Below the pieces are notes generated by a model. That model was not told where the DNA came from. It saw only the letters and a list, made by a program, of their open reading frames with translations, and ran no database searches. The translations under genes and the position numbers were made by a program. DNA of 64,000 nt, taken from the NCBI GenBank assembly GCA_015058625.1, contig SVCA01000002.1, forward strand, positions 310,001 through 374,000, given 5' to 3'. This DNA is from Pseudoselenomonas ruminantium (GTDB lineage Bacteria > Bacillota > Negativicutes > Selenomonadales > Selenomonadaceae). This document shows positions 34,730 through 42,235 of this stretch, in pieces; the first letter of the stretch is position 1, and every line of letters begins with the position of its first letter.

Positions 34730-34734
34730 TATAT

Positions 34735-34811
34735 GGCGGCATAGCTCAGTTGGCTAGAGCATGCGGTTCATACCCGCAGTGTCAGGAGTTCAAATCTCTT
34801 TGCCGCCACCA
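34735..34811 (+). tRNA. Elongator tRNA-Met (CAT)
   Basis: GGCGGCA/TGCCGCC acceptor with paired first base, anticodon CAT in GTTCATACC, CCA encoded. It resembles Bacillus elongator tRNA-Met; a tRNA-Ile2 read after lysidine modification is less likely. Confidence 0.92.
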
Positions 34812-34823
34812 AATTTACCAATG

Positions 34824-34850
34824 AACCCCTGTATCAGGGGTTTTATTTTA
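34824..34850 (+). terminator. Terminator of the tRNA cluster
   Basis: AACCCCT-GTATC-AGGGGTT followed by TTATTTTAT. Confidence 0.9.
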
Positions 34851-34874
34851 TGTTTTATGTCGGTAAGAAAATTT

Positions 34875-34886
34875 TTGACTTGTCAA
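34875..34886. repeat. TTGACTTGTCAA palindrome upstream of the rpmG promoter
   Basis: One of eight TTGACNNGTCAA copies in the window. It ends 10 bp before the -35 of the rpmG-secE-nusG promoter. Confidence 0.6.
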
Positions 34887-34896
34887 GGGTTTCTTG

Positions 34897-34925
34897 TTGA
34901 CAGGCTTTTCCAAGTGTGCTAAATT
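34897..34925 (+). promoter_or_regulatory. Promoter of rpmG-secE-nusG operon
   Basis: TTGACA (34897-34902), 17-bp spacer, TAAATT (34920-34925). Confidence 0.75.
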
Positions 34926-34983
34926 GTATTAGTGACATTGTGAAAGAGTCATAGTTTCTGAGCGTAAGGGGTGTAAATAAGAG

Positions 34984-35133
34984 ATGCGCAACAATATCAC
35001 GTTGGAGTGCACGGAGTGCCATAGCCGTAACTACCGTACCAACAAGAACAAGAAGAACAACCCGGATCGTCTGGAGTTCAATAAGTACTGCAAGTTCTGC
35101 AAGAAACATACGACGCACAAAGAGACGAAATAA
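34984..35133 (+). CDS. rpmG: 50S ribosomal protein L33
   Basis: A 49-residue zinc-ribbon form of L33, a small protein of the large subunit near the E site. Two CxxC pairs are visible: CTEC near residue 9 and CKFC near residue 36, so this is the zinc-binding paralogue and not the zinc-free one. The ATG follows AAGGGGTG. It heads the secE-nusG-rplKA operon, the usual Firmicute place for rpmG. Confidence 0.96.
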   Translation: MRNNITLECTECHSRNYRTNKNKKNNPDRLEFNKYCKFCKKHTTHKETK

Positions 35134-35170
35134 TCGCTTCTAGCGGATTGAACGGAGATGTGAAGTAACT

Positions 35171-35344
35171 GTGAAGAAATTCATAGACGAAGTAATCGCC
35201 GAAATGAAAAAAGTATCATGGGCGACCAAAAAAGAACTGGTCAACTACACGATTGTGGTTGGCATCGCCGTAGCAATTGTCTGCGCGCTGATTTGGTTCT
35301 GTGATACCATCTTTGCAAGATTGTTCCACATCATTTTACGGTAA
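35171..35344 (+). CDS. secE: Preprotein translocase subunit SecE
   Basis: A 57-residue SecE with one transmembrane helix, the clamp that stabilises the SecYEG channel. VKKFIDEVIAEMKKVSWATKKELVNYT is the conserved amphipathic cytoplasmic helix with the invariant K-x-V-x-W-P/A-T segment, followed by the membrane helix TIVVGIAVAIVCALIWF. The start is GTG 35171; GGAG lies 13 bases upstream. The gene lies between rpmG and nusG as expected, with a 16-bp gap to nusG. Confidence 0.94.
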   Translation: MKKFIDEVIAEMKKVSWATKKELVNYTIVVGIAVAIVCALIWFCDTIFARLFHIILR

Positions 35345-35360
35345 GCTAAGTGAGGGCAGC

Positions 35361-35909
35361 ATGGCAAACGAAGAGATGAATCTGCGGCAGGACAATCCTG
35401 GCAGAGCATGGTATGTAGTGCATACCTATTCGGGCTATGAGAACAAGGTTAAGGCCAATCTCGAACGCCTGATTCATACGGCCAACATGAGCAACATGAT
35501 TTTCAATGTTGTGGTTCCCGTTGAGGATGAGGTCGAAATCAAGGACGGCAAGAAAAAAGTCGTTCCGCGAAAAGTCTTCCCAGGCTATGTGCTGGTTGAC
35601 ATGATTGTCGATGAGCATTCCTGGTACGTTGTGCGCAACACTACCGGTGTTACCGGTTTCGTTGGTTCTGAAAAACACCCGATTCCGCTTACCGATGCTG
35701 AAGCGAAACGTATCTTGAAATCCATGGGCGAGGAAGAGCTCAAACCTGAACTCGATGTCGAGGTTGGGGATGTGGTTCGTATCAACTCGGGCGTTTTCGA
35801 GAACTACACGGGCACCATTACAGCTATCGATGCTGAAAAGGGCCGTCTCAAAGTTCTCGTCGAGGAAACCCCGATTGACCTTGGTTTCGATCAGGTAGAA
35901 GCTATCTGA
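35361..35909 (+). CDS. nusG: Transcription antitermination/pausing factor NusG
   Basis: NusG binds RNA polymerase and couples it to ribosomes or Rho. It has 182 residues. The N-terminal NGN domain has RAWYVVHTYSGYENKVKANLE and FPGYVLVDM, and the C-terminal KOW domain has VGDVVRINSGVFENYTGTI. The start is ATG 35361, with GTGAGGG upstream; a frame open from 35301 overlaps secE and is not the start. Confidence 0.97.
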   Translation: MANEEMNLRQDNPGRAWYVVHTYSGYENKVKANLERLIHTANMSNMIFNVVVPVEDEVEIKDGKKKVVPRKVFPGYVLVDMIVDEHSWYVVRNTTGVTGFVGSEKHPIPLTDAEAKRILKSMGEEELKPELDVEVGDVVRINSGVFENYTGTITAIDAEKGRLKVLVEETPIDLGFDQVEAI

Positions 35910-35947
35910 TTGAAACCGCGTAAATCCTTTTTGGGAGGTGAATATAA

Positions 35948-36373
35948 ATGGCAAAGAAAGTTTCTAAGGTTGTAAAACTTCAGGTTGTTGCAGGTAAGGC
36001 TAATCCGGCTCCTCCGGTAGGTCCGGCACTTGGTCAGGCTGGTGTCAACATCATGGGGTTCTGTAAGGAATTCAACGAAAGAACCAAAGATAAGGCTGGT
36101 CTCATCATTCCGGTTGAAATCACGGTTTTCGAAGATAGATCCTTCACGTTCATCACGAAGACTCCGCCGGCTGCTGTACTTCTGAAGAAGGCTGCTAAGA
36201 TCGACAAGGCTTCCGGTGAACCCAACAAGAACAAGGTAGCTAAGCTGCCGCGCGCTGAAGCAATGAAGATTGCAGAAAGCAAGATGGAAGACCTCAACGC
36301 TGCTGATATCGAGGCTGCTACTCGCATGATCGAGGGCACGGCTCGCAGCATGGGTATCGAAATCGTTGACTAA
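35948..36373 (+). CDS. rplK: 50S ribosomal protein L11
   Basis: L11 forms the GTPase-associated centre on 23S rRNA. It has 141 residues, the standard size. [36 protein letters not shown] is the N-terminal domain with the proline-rich thiostrepton-binding helix, and the C-terminal RNA-binding domain ends [11 protein letters not shown]. The ribosome binding site is GGGAGGTGA. It is followed 65 bp downstream by rplA. Confidence 0.98.
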   Translation: MAKKVSKVVKLQVVAGKANPAPPVGPALGQAGVNIMGFCKEFNERTKDKAGLIIPVEITVFEDRSFTFITKTPPAAVLLKKAAKIDKASGEPNKNKVAKLPRAEAMKIAESKMEDLNAADIEAATRMIEGTARSMGIEIVD

Positions 36374-36438
36374 TAAGTTCACGTTTCATCCCTGTGGGAG
36401 GCAATAACCGTTATTACCACGAGAGGAGAAAACTTACA

Positions 36439-37119
36439 ATGGCTAAAGCTGGTAAGAAATATCAGGACGCTTGCAAGCTCGTTGAAGCTGGCAAGTTCTA
36501 CACGGCTGCTGAAGCTATGGAACTCGTTAAGAAGACGGCTACGAAGAAGTTTGATGAAACCATCGAACTGCATGTACGTCTCGGCGTAGATCCGAAGTAT
36601 GCTGATCAGCAGGTACGTGGCGCTATGGTACTGCCGCACGGCACTGGTAAATCCAAGCGCGTACTCGTTTTCGCTAAGGGCGAAAAGGTTAAGGAAGCAG
36701 AAGCTGCAGGTGCAGACTTCGTTGGTTCCGATGAAATCGTCCAGAAGATCCAGGGCGGCTGGCTCGACTTCGATGTCGCAGTAGCTACTCCGGACATGAT
36801 GGGCACTGTCGGTCGTCTTGGTAAGGTTCTCGGCCCCCGCGGCCTCATGCCGAACCCGAAACTGGGTACGGTTACCATGGATCTCACGAAGGCAGTATCC
36901 GAGATTAAAGCAGGTAAAGTCGAATACCGCACCGATAAGGCCGGTAACGTGCATTGCCCGATCGGCAAGGCATCCTTCGACGCTGAGAAGCTCCAGCAGA
37001 ACTTCCAGGCCCTGATTGATACACTGAACCGCGTAAAACCGGCGGCTGCTAAAGGCCAGTACATGCGCTCCATCACGGTTAGCGCAACGATGGGCCCTGG
37101 CATCCCGGTGCAGCTCTAA
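36439..37119 (+). CDS. rplA: 50S ribosomal protein L1
   Basis: L1 forms the mobile L1 stalk at the E site. It has 226 residues. [29 protein letters not shown] opens domain I and [16 protein letters not shown] is the family signature. The start is ATG 36439 with GAGAGGAG upstream; the longer frame from 36394 lies in the rplK-rplA gap. In many bacteria L1 represses its own operon by binding an mRNA mimic; no such site was identified here. Confidence 0.98.
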   Translation: MAKAGKKYQDACKLVEAGKFYTAAEAMELVKKTATKKFDETIELHVRLGVDPKYADQQVRGAMVLPHGTGKSKRVLVFAKGEKVKEAEAAGADFVGSDEIVQKIQGGWLDFDVAVATPDMMGTVGRLGKVLGPRGLMPNPKLGTVTMDLTKAVSEIKAGKVEYRTDKAGNVHCPIGKASFDAEKLQQNFQALIDTLNRVKPAAAKGQYMRSITVSATMGPGIPVQL

Positions 37120-37129
37120 TCTTTTAGAG

Positions 37130-37262
37130 AAGGTTCAGAAACGAGGCTCCGGTCTCAGGAACGTAATGTTCCGACAACTGTATAACGATGGCTGTAGACA
37201 GCAGGTTTGATAATTTATCATCTAACGACAATTTGTCGCCTGCCGAGGCCGGAGCAGATGAA
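37130..37262 (+). ncRNA. L10 leader of rplJL
   Basis: Structured leader between rplA and rplJ. GGCTCCGGTCTC (about 37145) pairs with GAGGCCGGAGC (about 37245), enclosing internal hairpins such as GGAACGTAATGTTCC. Position, size and the terminator just after it match the L10-L7/L12 autoregulatory leader (Rfam L10_leader). When bound by L10(L12)4 it should favour termination. Boundaries are approximate. Confidence 0.85.
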
Positions 37263-37275
37263 CTTTGAAAATTCT

Positions 37276-37307
37276 ACCTCCGGCGGACGCAGCCGGAGGT
37301 TTTTTTA
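37276..37307 (+). terminator. Attenuator terminator before rplJ
   Basis: ACCTCCGGC-GGACGCA-GCCGGAGGT followed by a T run. It lies between the L10 leader and rplJ, so it is the regulated terminator of the attenuation system. Confidence 0.9.
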
Positions 37308-37351
37308 CAGGCTTTAATAAATCTCAAACAGGCAGGAGGTGTAATGAAAAA

Positions 37352-37891
37352 ATGGCAAATCTGACGAAGAAACAGGCTATCGTTGCTGAACTTAAGGATC
37401 AGCTGACGAATGCTAAAGGTGTTGTGCTGACCAGCTACCGTGGTCTTACGGTTGCTCAGGACACGCAGCTCCGTCGTGAACTTCGCGCCGCTGGTGTAAC
37501 GTACCATGTTGTTAAAAACACGATGCTCCGCCTGGCAGCGAAAGAAGCAGGTATCGAAGGCTTCGATGCTCATCTTGAGGGCACCACGGCTTTCGCATTC
37601 TCCACGGAGGATGCTATTGCTCCGGCAAAGGTTATCTGCGGCTTCATCAAGAAGAACAAGCTTGATGAAAACGAAGTGCTGACTGTTAAAGTTGGTACCG
37701 TTGAAGGTAAGGTTATTGATGCTAACGAAGTTAAGGCTCTGGCATCCCTGCCGTCTCGCGAAGAACTCATCGCCAAGATGCTGGGCAGCATGAATGCTCC
37801 TATCAGCAATACGGTCAACGTACTGCAGGGTGTTATTCGCAACGCTGTTTATGTGCTTGACGCTGTTCGCGCTCAGAAGGAATCCGCATAA
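37352..37891 (+). CDS. rplJ: 50S ribosomal protein L10
   Basis: L10 anchors the L7/L12 dimers to the ribosome. It has 179 residues. ANLTKKQAIVAELKDQLTNAKGVVLTSYRGLTVAQ opens the RNA-binding domain, and the C-terminal helix (about 140-179) binds L12. The start is ATG 37352 after AGGAGGTG; the longer frame from 37265 reads through the attenuator and is not coding. Expression is probably controlled by the L10 leader. Confidence 0.98.
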   Translation: MANLTKKQAIVAELKDQLTNAKGVVLTSYRGLTVAQDTQLRRELRAAGVTYHVVKNTMLRLAAKEAGIEGFDAHLEGTTAFAFSTEDAIAPAKVICGFIKKNKLDENEVLTVKVGTVEGKVIDANEVKALASLPSREELIAKMLGSMNAPISNTVNVLQGVIRNAVYVLDAVRAQKESA

Positions 37892-37952
37892 TCTGCGAAT
37901 CCGATATAATTAATTAAGAATTAACAAGAAAGATTTTTGGAGGTATATTCAA

Positions 37953-38321
37953 ATGACTAAAGAAGAAATCATGGAAGCCATTGAAAACATGACTGTCCTC
38001 GAGCTGTCTGAGCTCGTAAAAGCTATGGAAGAAAAGTTCGGCGTTAGCGCTGCTGCTCCGGTTGCAGTTGCTGCTGTTGGTGGCGCTGCTGCTGGTGCTG
38101 CTGAAGAAAAGAGCGAATTCACGGTTATGCTCACTTCCGCTGGCGACAAGAAGATCAACGTTATCAAGGCTGTTCGTGAAGCTACGGGTCTCGGCCTGAA
38201 GGAAGCTAAGGAACTCGTTGATGGCGCTCCGGCTGCTGTTAAGGAAAACGTTGCTAAGGCTGAAGCTGAAGAACTCAAGAAGAAGCTTGAAGAAGCTGGC
38301 GCTTCCGTTGAACTGAAGTAA
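37953..38321 (+). CDS. rplL: 50S ribosomal protein L7/L12
   Basis: The multicopy stalk protein that recruits translational GTPases. It has 122 residues. The N-terminal dimerisation domain ([28 protein letters not shown]) is followed by a hinge of A, V and G, then the C-terminal factor-binding domain ([27 protein letters not shown]). It is the last gene of the ribosomal block. In most bacteria rpoB follows directly; here rpoB is 3.9 kb away. Confidence 0.98.
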   Translation: MTKEEIMEAIENMTVLELSELVKAMEEKFGVSAAAPVAVAAVGGAAAGAAEEKSEFTVMLTSAGDKKINVIKAVREATGLGLKEAKELVDGAPAAVKENVAKAEAEELKKKLEEAGASVELK

Positions 38322-38350
38322 TTTCAGTTTGCTGGAATTAGCAAGTTAAG

Positions 38351-38393
38351 AAAGCCGCTGGGAATATCGTGAGATATTTCCGGCGGCTTTTTA
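38351..38393 (+). terminator. Terminator of rplL
   Basis: AAAGCCGCTGGGAATATC-GTGA-GATATTTCCGGCGGCTTT, a long stem with near-perfect pairing, then TT. Confidence 0.9.
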
Positions 38394-38395
38394 TC

Positions 38396-38514
38396 TTGCT
38401 ATGCTATGCTTATATGTGTTATAATAACAATACAGAGAGAAATAATTGTGGTCTATCGAGATTACCCGAAGAAGAGAGTCAAGCGGCTGGTTACCGAAGG
38501 CTCTTTTTTTTGTA
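38396..38514 (+). ncRNA. Candidate small RNA with its own promoter and terminator
   Basis: TTGCTA (38396-38401), 18-bp spacer and TATAAT (38420-38425) would start a transcript near 38432. It ends about 80 nt later at GAGTC/GGCTC followed by eight T. No ORF with a ribosome binding site is convincing; a basic 25-residue frame from GTG 38448 overlaps the terminator. Either a small RNA or a 3' remnant of accessory DNA. Confidence 0.45.
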
Positions 38515-38524
38515 ATTCTTTATG

Positions 38525-38553
38525 TTGACAGCAGTATAGGCTTGCCGTAGAAT
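38525..38553 (+). promoter_or_regulatory. Strong promoter upstream of the small membrane protein
   Basis: TTGACA (38525-38530), 17-bp spacer, TAGAAT (38548-38553). The resulting leader of ~120 nt contains a GCTGG/CCAGC hairpin. Confidence 0.75.
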
Positions 38554-38682
38554 ACATTTTAGGCGAACTTTAAGCTGGCATTGGCCAGCGTTGATAGAGC
38601 GATTGGTTATCACGGACAATCTAAAAACTCCCGCTTTTCTCCAAACTTTAGCGGCTGCGAGCCAGCAGGTCGGGAAAGGGGA

Positions 38683-38919
38683 GTGATTGATACTGTGAAT
38701 TGCATAGATATTGGGATTCTTTTTCTATGTATCTGTGTGGGCAGGTTCTTTTGGGCTTGCTCCCGATATGTGGATAAAGCAAGACCAGCCAGAGACATTA
38801 ACATCGGCCTGCAAGTGCCAACAGTCAATGGATTGTTGAATCTTGGCATCTCTGGTAAAAATGGGCCAAATGCAAAAGACCACCCCGCTTCGTCAAAGTT
38901 TGGTGGTCATAAGCATTAA
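38683..38919 (+). CDS. Small membrane protein, candidate type I toxin
   Basis: A short frame of up to 78 residues, starting at GTG 38683 or more likely GTG 38695 (12 bases after AAAGGGGA). It has one hydrophobic segment, CIDIGILFLCICVGRFFWACS, followed by a basic stretch (RYVDKARPARD) and a polar tail. I recognise no family. The locus resembles type I toxin-antitoxin modules: a strong promoter, a long structured leader, one membrane helix, and a convergent antisense transcript overlapping its 3' end. The function is inference; the frame could also be non-coding. Confidence 0.4.
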   Translation: MIDTVNCIDIGILFLCICVGRFFWACSRYVDKARPARDINIGLQVPTVNGLLNLGISGKNGPNAKDHPASSKFGGHKH

Positions 38920-38977
38920 GGTATTTTATTGTTCATGATTAACTAACGGCGACTATCAATGTAGTTCGCTCTTTCTT
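38873..38977 (-). ncRNA. Candidate antisense RNA overlapping the small membrane gene
   Basis: On the minus strand TTGCAT (39012-39007), 17-bp spacer and TAAAAT (38989-38984) would start RNA near 38977. It contains the hairpin GCGAACTA...TAGTCGC and ends at GACCACC/GGTGGTC (38878-38908) followed on this strand by CTTTT. It overlaps the 3' end of the small plus-strand gene by ~45 nt, the layout of a type I antitoxin RNA. Confidence 0.5.
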
Positions 38978-39046
38978 TTTGTCATTTTACCATATTTTCT
39001 GCTTAGATGCAATAAAGGCATTGTGCTTTATTGGCTAGTAAGTACT

Positions 39047-39126
39047 CCGCGCCCGTGAAGACTTATTCCTGCGCTAGTACGCGCGGGGCGCGTAAATCGC
39101 TTAGGAACAAGTCTTCACAGGCGCGG
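39047..39126. repeat. Long GC-rich palindrome at the end of the restriction-modification gene
   Basis: 28-nt arms at 39047-39074 and 39099-39126 pair with a few mismatches, sharing GTGAAGACTT and CCGCGCC ends. The loop holds an inner TACGCGC/GCGCGTA hairpin. No T run follows on either strand, so it is a palindromic repeat more than a classical terminator. Confidence 0.7.
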
Positions 39127-39132
39127 GAAGTG

Positions 39133-41933
39133 TCAATTCTCTTTGGTTAGTTGTTCGTACATCTTCATTAGTTCTGCTACGCATTCGGATTCGCTGTTGA
39201 GCTTGCCCCAGAAACCGTAGGCCTGCATAACGGCTTTGTCGTTGGCGCGGTGGGCTTTGAGTAGTTCCGGGGGCATGGTTACAGGGTCGTAGAGGTCGGC
39301 AAGGCTGCTATCGGGGTAGAGGGCACGGGCATCTAAAATGCCTTGAGCGGTCTGTTCGATGGCGGCGCGTTGTTTGTCGGTGGGGGTGGGCCAGGGGAAG
39401 TTGTTGTAGACGATTGTATTGGAATAGCTGTAATCACTTTTTAGTCTTCCACAGACTGCTCGCATCCATGCCATGTGAACATTGCTCATCAGTATACCGA
39501 AGTTATAAAGACCTGCATTTGGAATCATAAAAAGTTTATCTCCGGGGATAATGTCGGCATCTAAATAGTCCATCGGTATATAACGGCGTTGCTCTGATGA
39601 TACTTTTGGCAGAGCTATAAATCTTGTACTGCATTCCCGGACTTCGTCAAATAAGGTAGGTGTATCTGCTTTTTTTCTAGTGGCTTCCTTTTTACTGGCA
39701 AGGCGAAAATCTCGCACGGCTTCAATTCGTTTCAGAATATGGGGGCATTTTTTTAGTTCGGCAGGTTTCGCACCGACTAACCATAAGCAATAACGTGGTT
39801 TGCGGTCGATAAAATCCTTGCCCATCATAAACGGTCGCAGGAATCCTTCTCCCTGCGGCTCTGCTTTTAGTAGTTCATTTTTTTCTTCAATGGTAAGGAT
39901 TAGATTTCCTCCTTCGGCTGGTTTGCCACCGTTAAGCATAACAGGAACATTACATAACGGCTTTGAATGGCTGGCTATAAATACTGTTGGCGCAGCTACC
40001 AAATATGGATTGATGTTTTGTACCTGCTGCTTATCTGCACCATTATATAACCAACGTTTGGAGTTATTACCTGTGCTAAAACCGATAATTACTACATGAA
40101 CATGTGCTTTGTCCGTTGATTCGCTATCCCAGCGGAATGTGCGGTGGGCAAAGTCAATATGTATGCCGAAGCGTTCATAAAGCGGTTGCCAAACATCTGC
40201 CACTTGTTCGCCTTGGGTGATGGAGTTGGTTGATACCAATGCACATCTTACGTTAGTTCCTTGCATATATTGAGAGGCTTTGAAGTACCATGCGGCTACA
40301 TAGTCAATCTTCCCCGCTTTTTTATAGGGCTTGCCTTTTTCATCCACATAAACATTGAGCATATCCTCTTTTTGACTTTTGATTTGCAGAGAATATCCCA
40401 CAAATGGCGGATTTCCCAAAATAAAGATTTGCTCGCCCCCCCCCCCAGTGGACAGATGTCGTGCCAGTCCATTTTCAGCGCATTGCCTTCATGGATATTG
40501 GCATTAGTCGTCAACGGCAGGAAATCCATTTCCTTCTTTATAATATCCTCGGTTTCGTGCATCATCTGGCTCTCGGCAATCCAGAGGGCGGTTTTTGCTA
40601 CAGACACGGCGAAGTCGTTTATCTCGATGCCGTAGAACTGGTTGATTTTCACCTTGATGGGATTCCATTCTTCTTCGGCAAAGCCGAGCACGCCTGTACC
40701 GGTTTTGTCGGTTACGGTTTCCCGCAGAATATCATTTTCCAGGCGGCGCAGGGAAATATAGGATTCTGTGAGGAAGTTGCCGCTGCCTGCCGCCGGGTCG
40801 AAGTATCTGCCGCTGGCCAGTTCTTCCTGCAAGTTTTTTAATTTTGTCAGCCGCTTGGCCAGTGTCTTTTCCTCCATGGCGGTCTGGAATTTTTCGCGAT
40901 AGTCGTCAAGGAACAGCGGGTCGATGACCTTGTGGATGTTCTCGATGGATGTATAGTGCATACCGCCTTTGCGCCGGGTGTCGGGATTCAGCGTGCTTTC
41001 AAAAATTGCGCCGAAGATGGTAGGACTAATCTGCGCCCAATCAAAGTTGCAGGCTTCATCAATGAGCAGACGGCGTGTTTCTTCTGCGATTGGCGGCACG
41101 GGCACGGACTCGGAGAACAGGGAGCCGTTGACGTAAGGGAAGTCGGCGTATTTTTGGTCGAGGAAGCGGTCACGCTCGCTCGTTTTTTGGTCGAGTACCT
41201 TAAAAAGTTCCATGAGACCCAGCCGTACATCACTGGCGTTGAAGGTCAGGAGGAAGTCATGGAACATATTACGCCGTCCGAAGATGCCTGCGTCCTCGGC
41301 GTAAAGGCAGAAGACGAGCCGTACAATCAGTTTGTTTAAGTCCTGCAAGTCCTTTTCTGAGGGATTGTCGCCGTAAGCGGGGAGCAGGGCATTATACAAT
41401 TTGCCCACGAGCGTGCCGGCATCACGGCTGATATCCATTTCGCGTGTTATATGGGAGCTTTTTACATCTACCATGAATTGCAGGCGGTAACATTCTTCGC
41501 CCAGATTTTTCAGCGCGATACGCTCCGGGTCATCATTGGGACGTTCCATGTCATAAATCTGAAACTCGGCAAAGTTGCAGGAGATAATCCAGCGCGGGCG
41601 TTCGGAATAGGGCAGAGCTGCCGCATAACGTCTGGCCTGCTGACCGGGGGTTAAAAATGTGCCATCACTTTGCTTTATCGGGGCGTTTAAGTCTTTGCCC
41701 AGGGATTTCTGTTCAATCATCGTATGCGTGGCAGGAATCATTACATCAATAAAGGAAGTATGGGAGAGTTTTACTCTTTGCTCGAAGCGCAGGAAGCTGG
41801 CCGGGTCATCTACGCCGTAGACATTTTGCAGCAGGTCAAACCAGAAACGCTGGCTGTCCTGCTTTTCGTCGCCTTTGCCTGCCCAGCGCGCTGCAAATTC
41901 CTGTGCGGCTTTCTTTTGCTGATTGTAGTTCAT
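39133..41933 (-). pseudogene. MmeI-like type IIL restriction-modification protein, out of frame at a G tract
   Basis: Single-chain restriction-methylation enzyme, read in two overlapping frames: 41933-40296 (545 residues) and 40419-39133. The first part has an N-terminal nuclease motif, D63...E74-x-K76 (DVMIPATHTMIEQK), like the D-x9-ExK site of MmeI, then methyltransferase motif I (DPAAGSGNFL). The second part starts at motif IV (GNPPFVGY) and contains the target-recognition region. They are joined at a run of 11 G (minus strand, 40446-40436). A run of 12 or 9 would give GGG-EQIFILGNPPF and a protein of about 933 residues, close to MmeI (919). The start has AAAGGAGAA. It appears to be switched off by slippage. 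Confidence 0.88.
40436..40446 (-). repeat. Poly-G (11) tract, likely phase-variation switch
   Basis: Eleven consecutive G on the coding strand, between methyltransferase motifs I and IV. It is exactly where the frame is lost. Confidence 0.85.
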
Positions 41934-42023
41934 GGGGATGTCTTCTCCTTTTTCGTAGTCCTATTTATTCTACAACGCAGCGAAGGTTTGTTCAAATTTT
42001 TTTATTTTGTTTTGGGTCACGTC

Positions 42024-42183
42024 TTGACAGATGGAACGAGTGGTGATAAACTTAAAAACTACAGGAAATTGCATAGGGATTAGTGTGCGCAAGCGGAAAG
42101 GAACTGGAAGCAAGGTGTAAGTAATGGTTAGACCTTGTTTTTTTTCTTGTTCATCCATTCCGTTTCTTTCGGCGTGCTATAAT
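42024..42183 (+). promoter_or_regulatory. rpoB upstream region: promoter, short leader with terminator, second promoter
   Basis: TTGACA (42024-42029), 17-bp spacer, TAAACT (42047-42052). About 60 bp on, CAAGGT/ACCTTG followed by TTTTTTTT (42114-42147) forms a terminator. After it lies an extended -10, TGCTATAAT (42175-42183), 50 bp before rpoB. So rpoBC has its own promoters here, with an attenuated upstream start. Confidence 0.7.
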
Positions 42184-42235
42184 GCCCTACATTTCAGGAA
42201 ATAATTCTAGTAAAACAGGCTAAGGGGTGAAGGAT

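Noticed and set aside
38448..38526. 25-residue basic peptide frame from GTG 38448
   Set aside because: No ribosome binding site and it overlaps a transcription terminator; a small RNA is the better reading.
38581..38682. Upstream extension of the small membrane protein to ATG 38581
   Set aside because: The extension lies in the structured leader close to the promoter, has no ribosome binding site and no hydrophobic or conserved character.
39133..41933. Two separate genes (methyltransferase and specificity protein)
   Set aside because: The halves overlap at a G tract, split motifs I and IV of one methyltransferase, and together give the length of an MmeI-like enzyme; the second half has no ribosome binding site.
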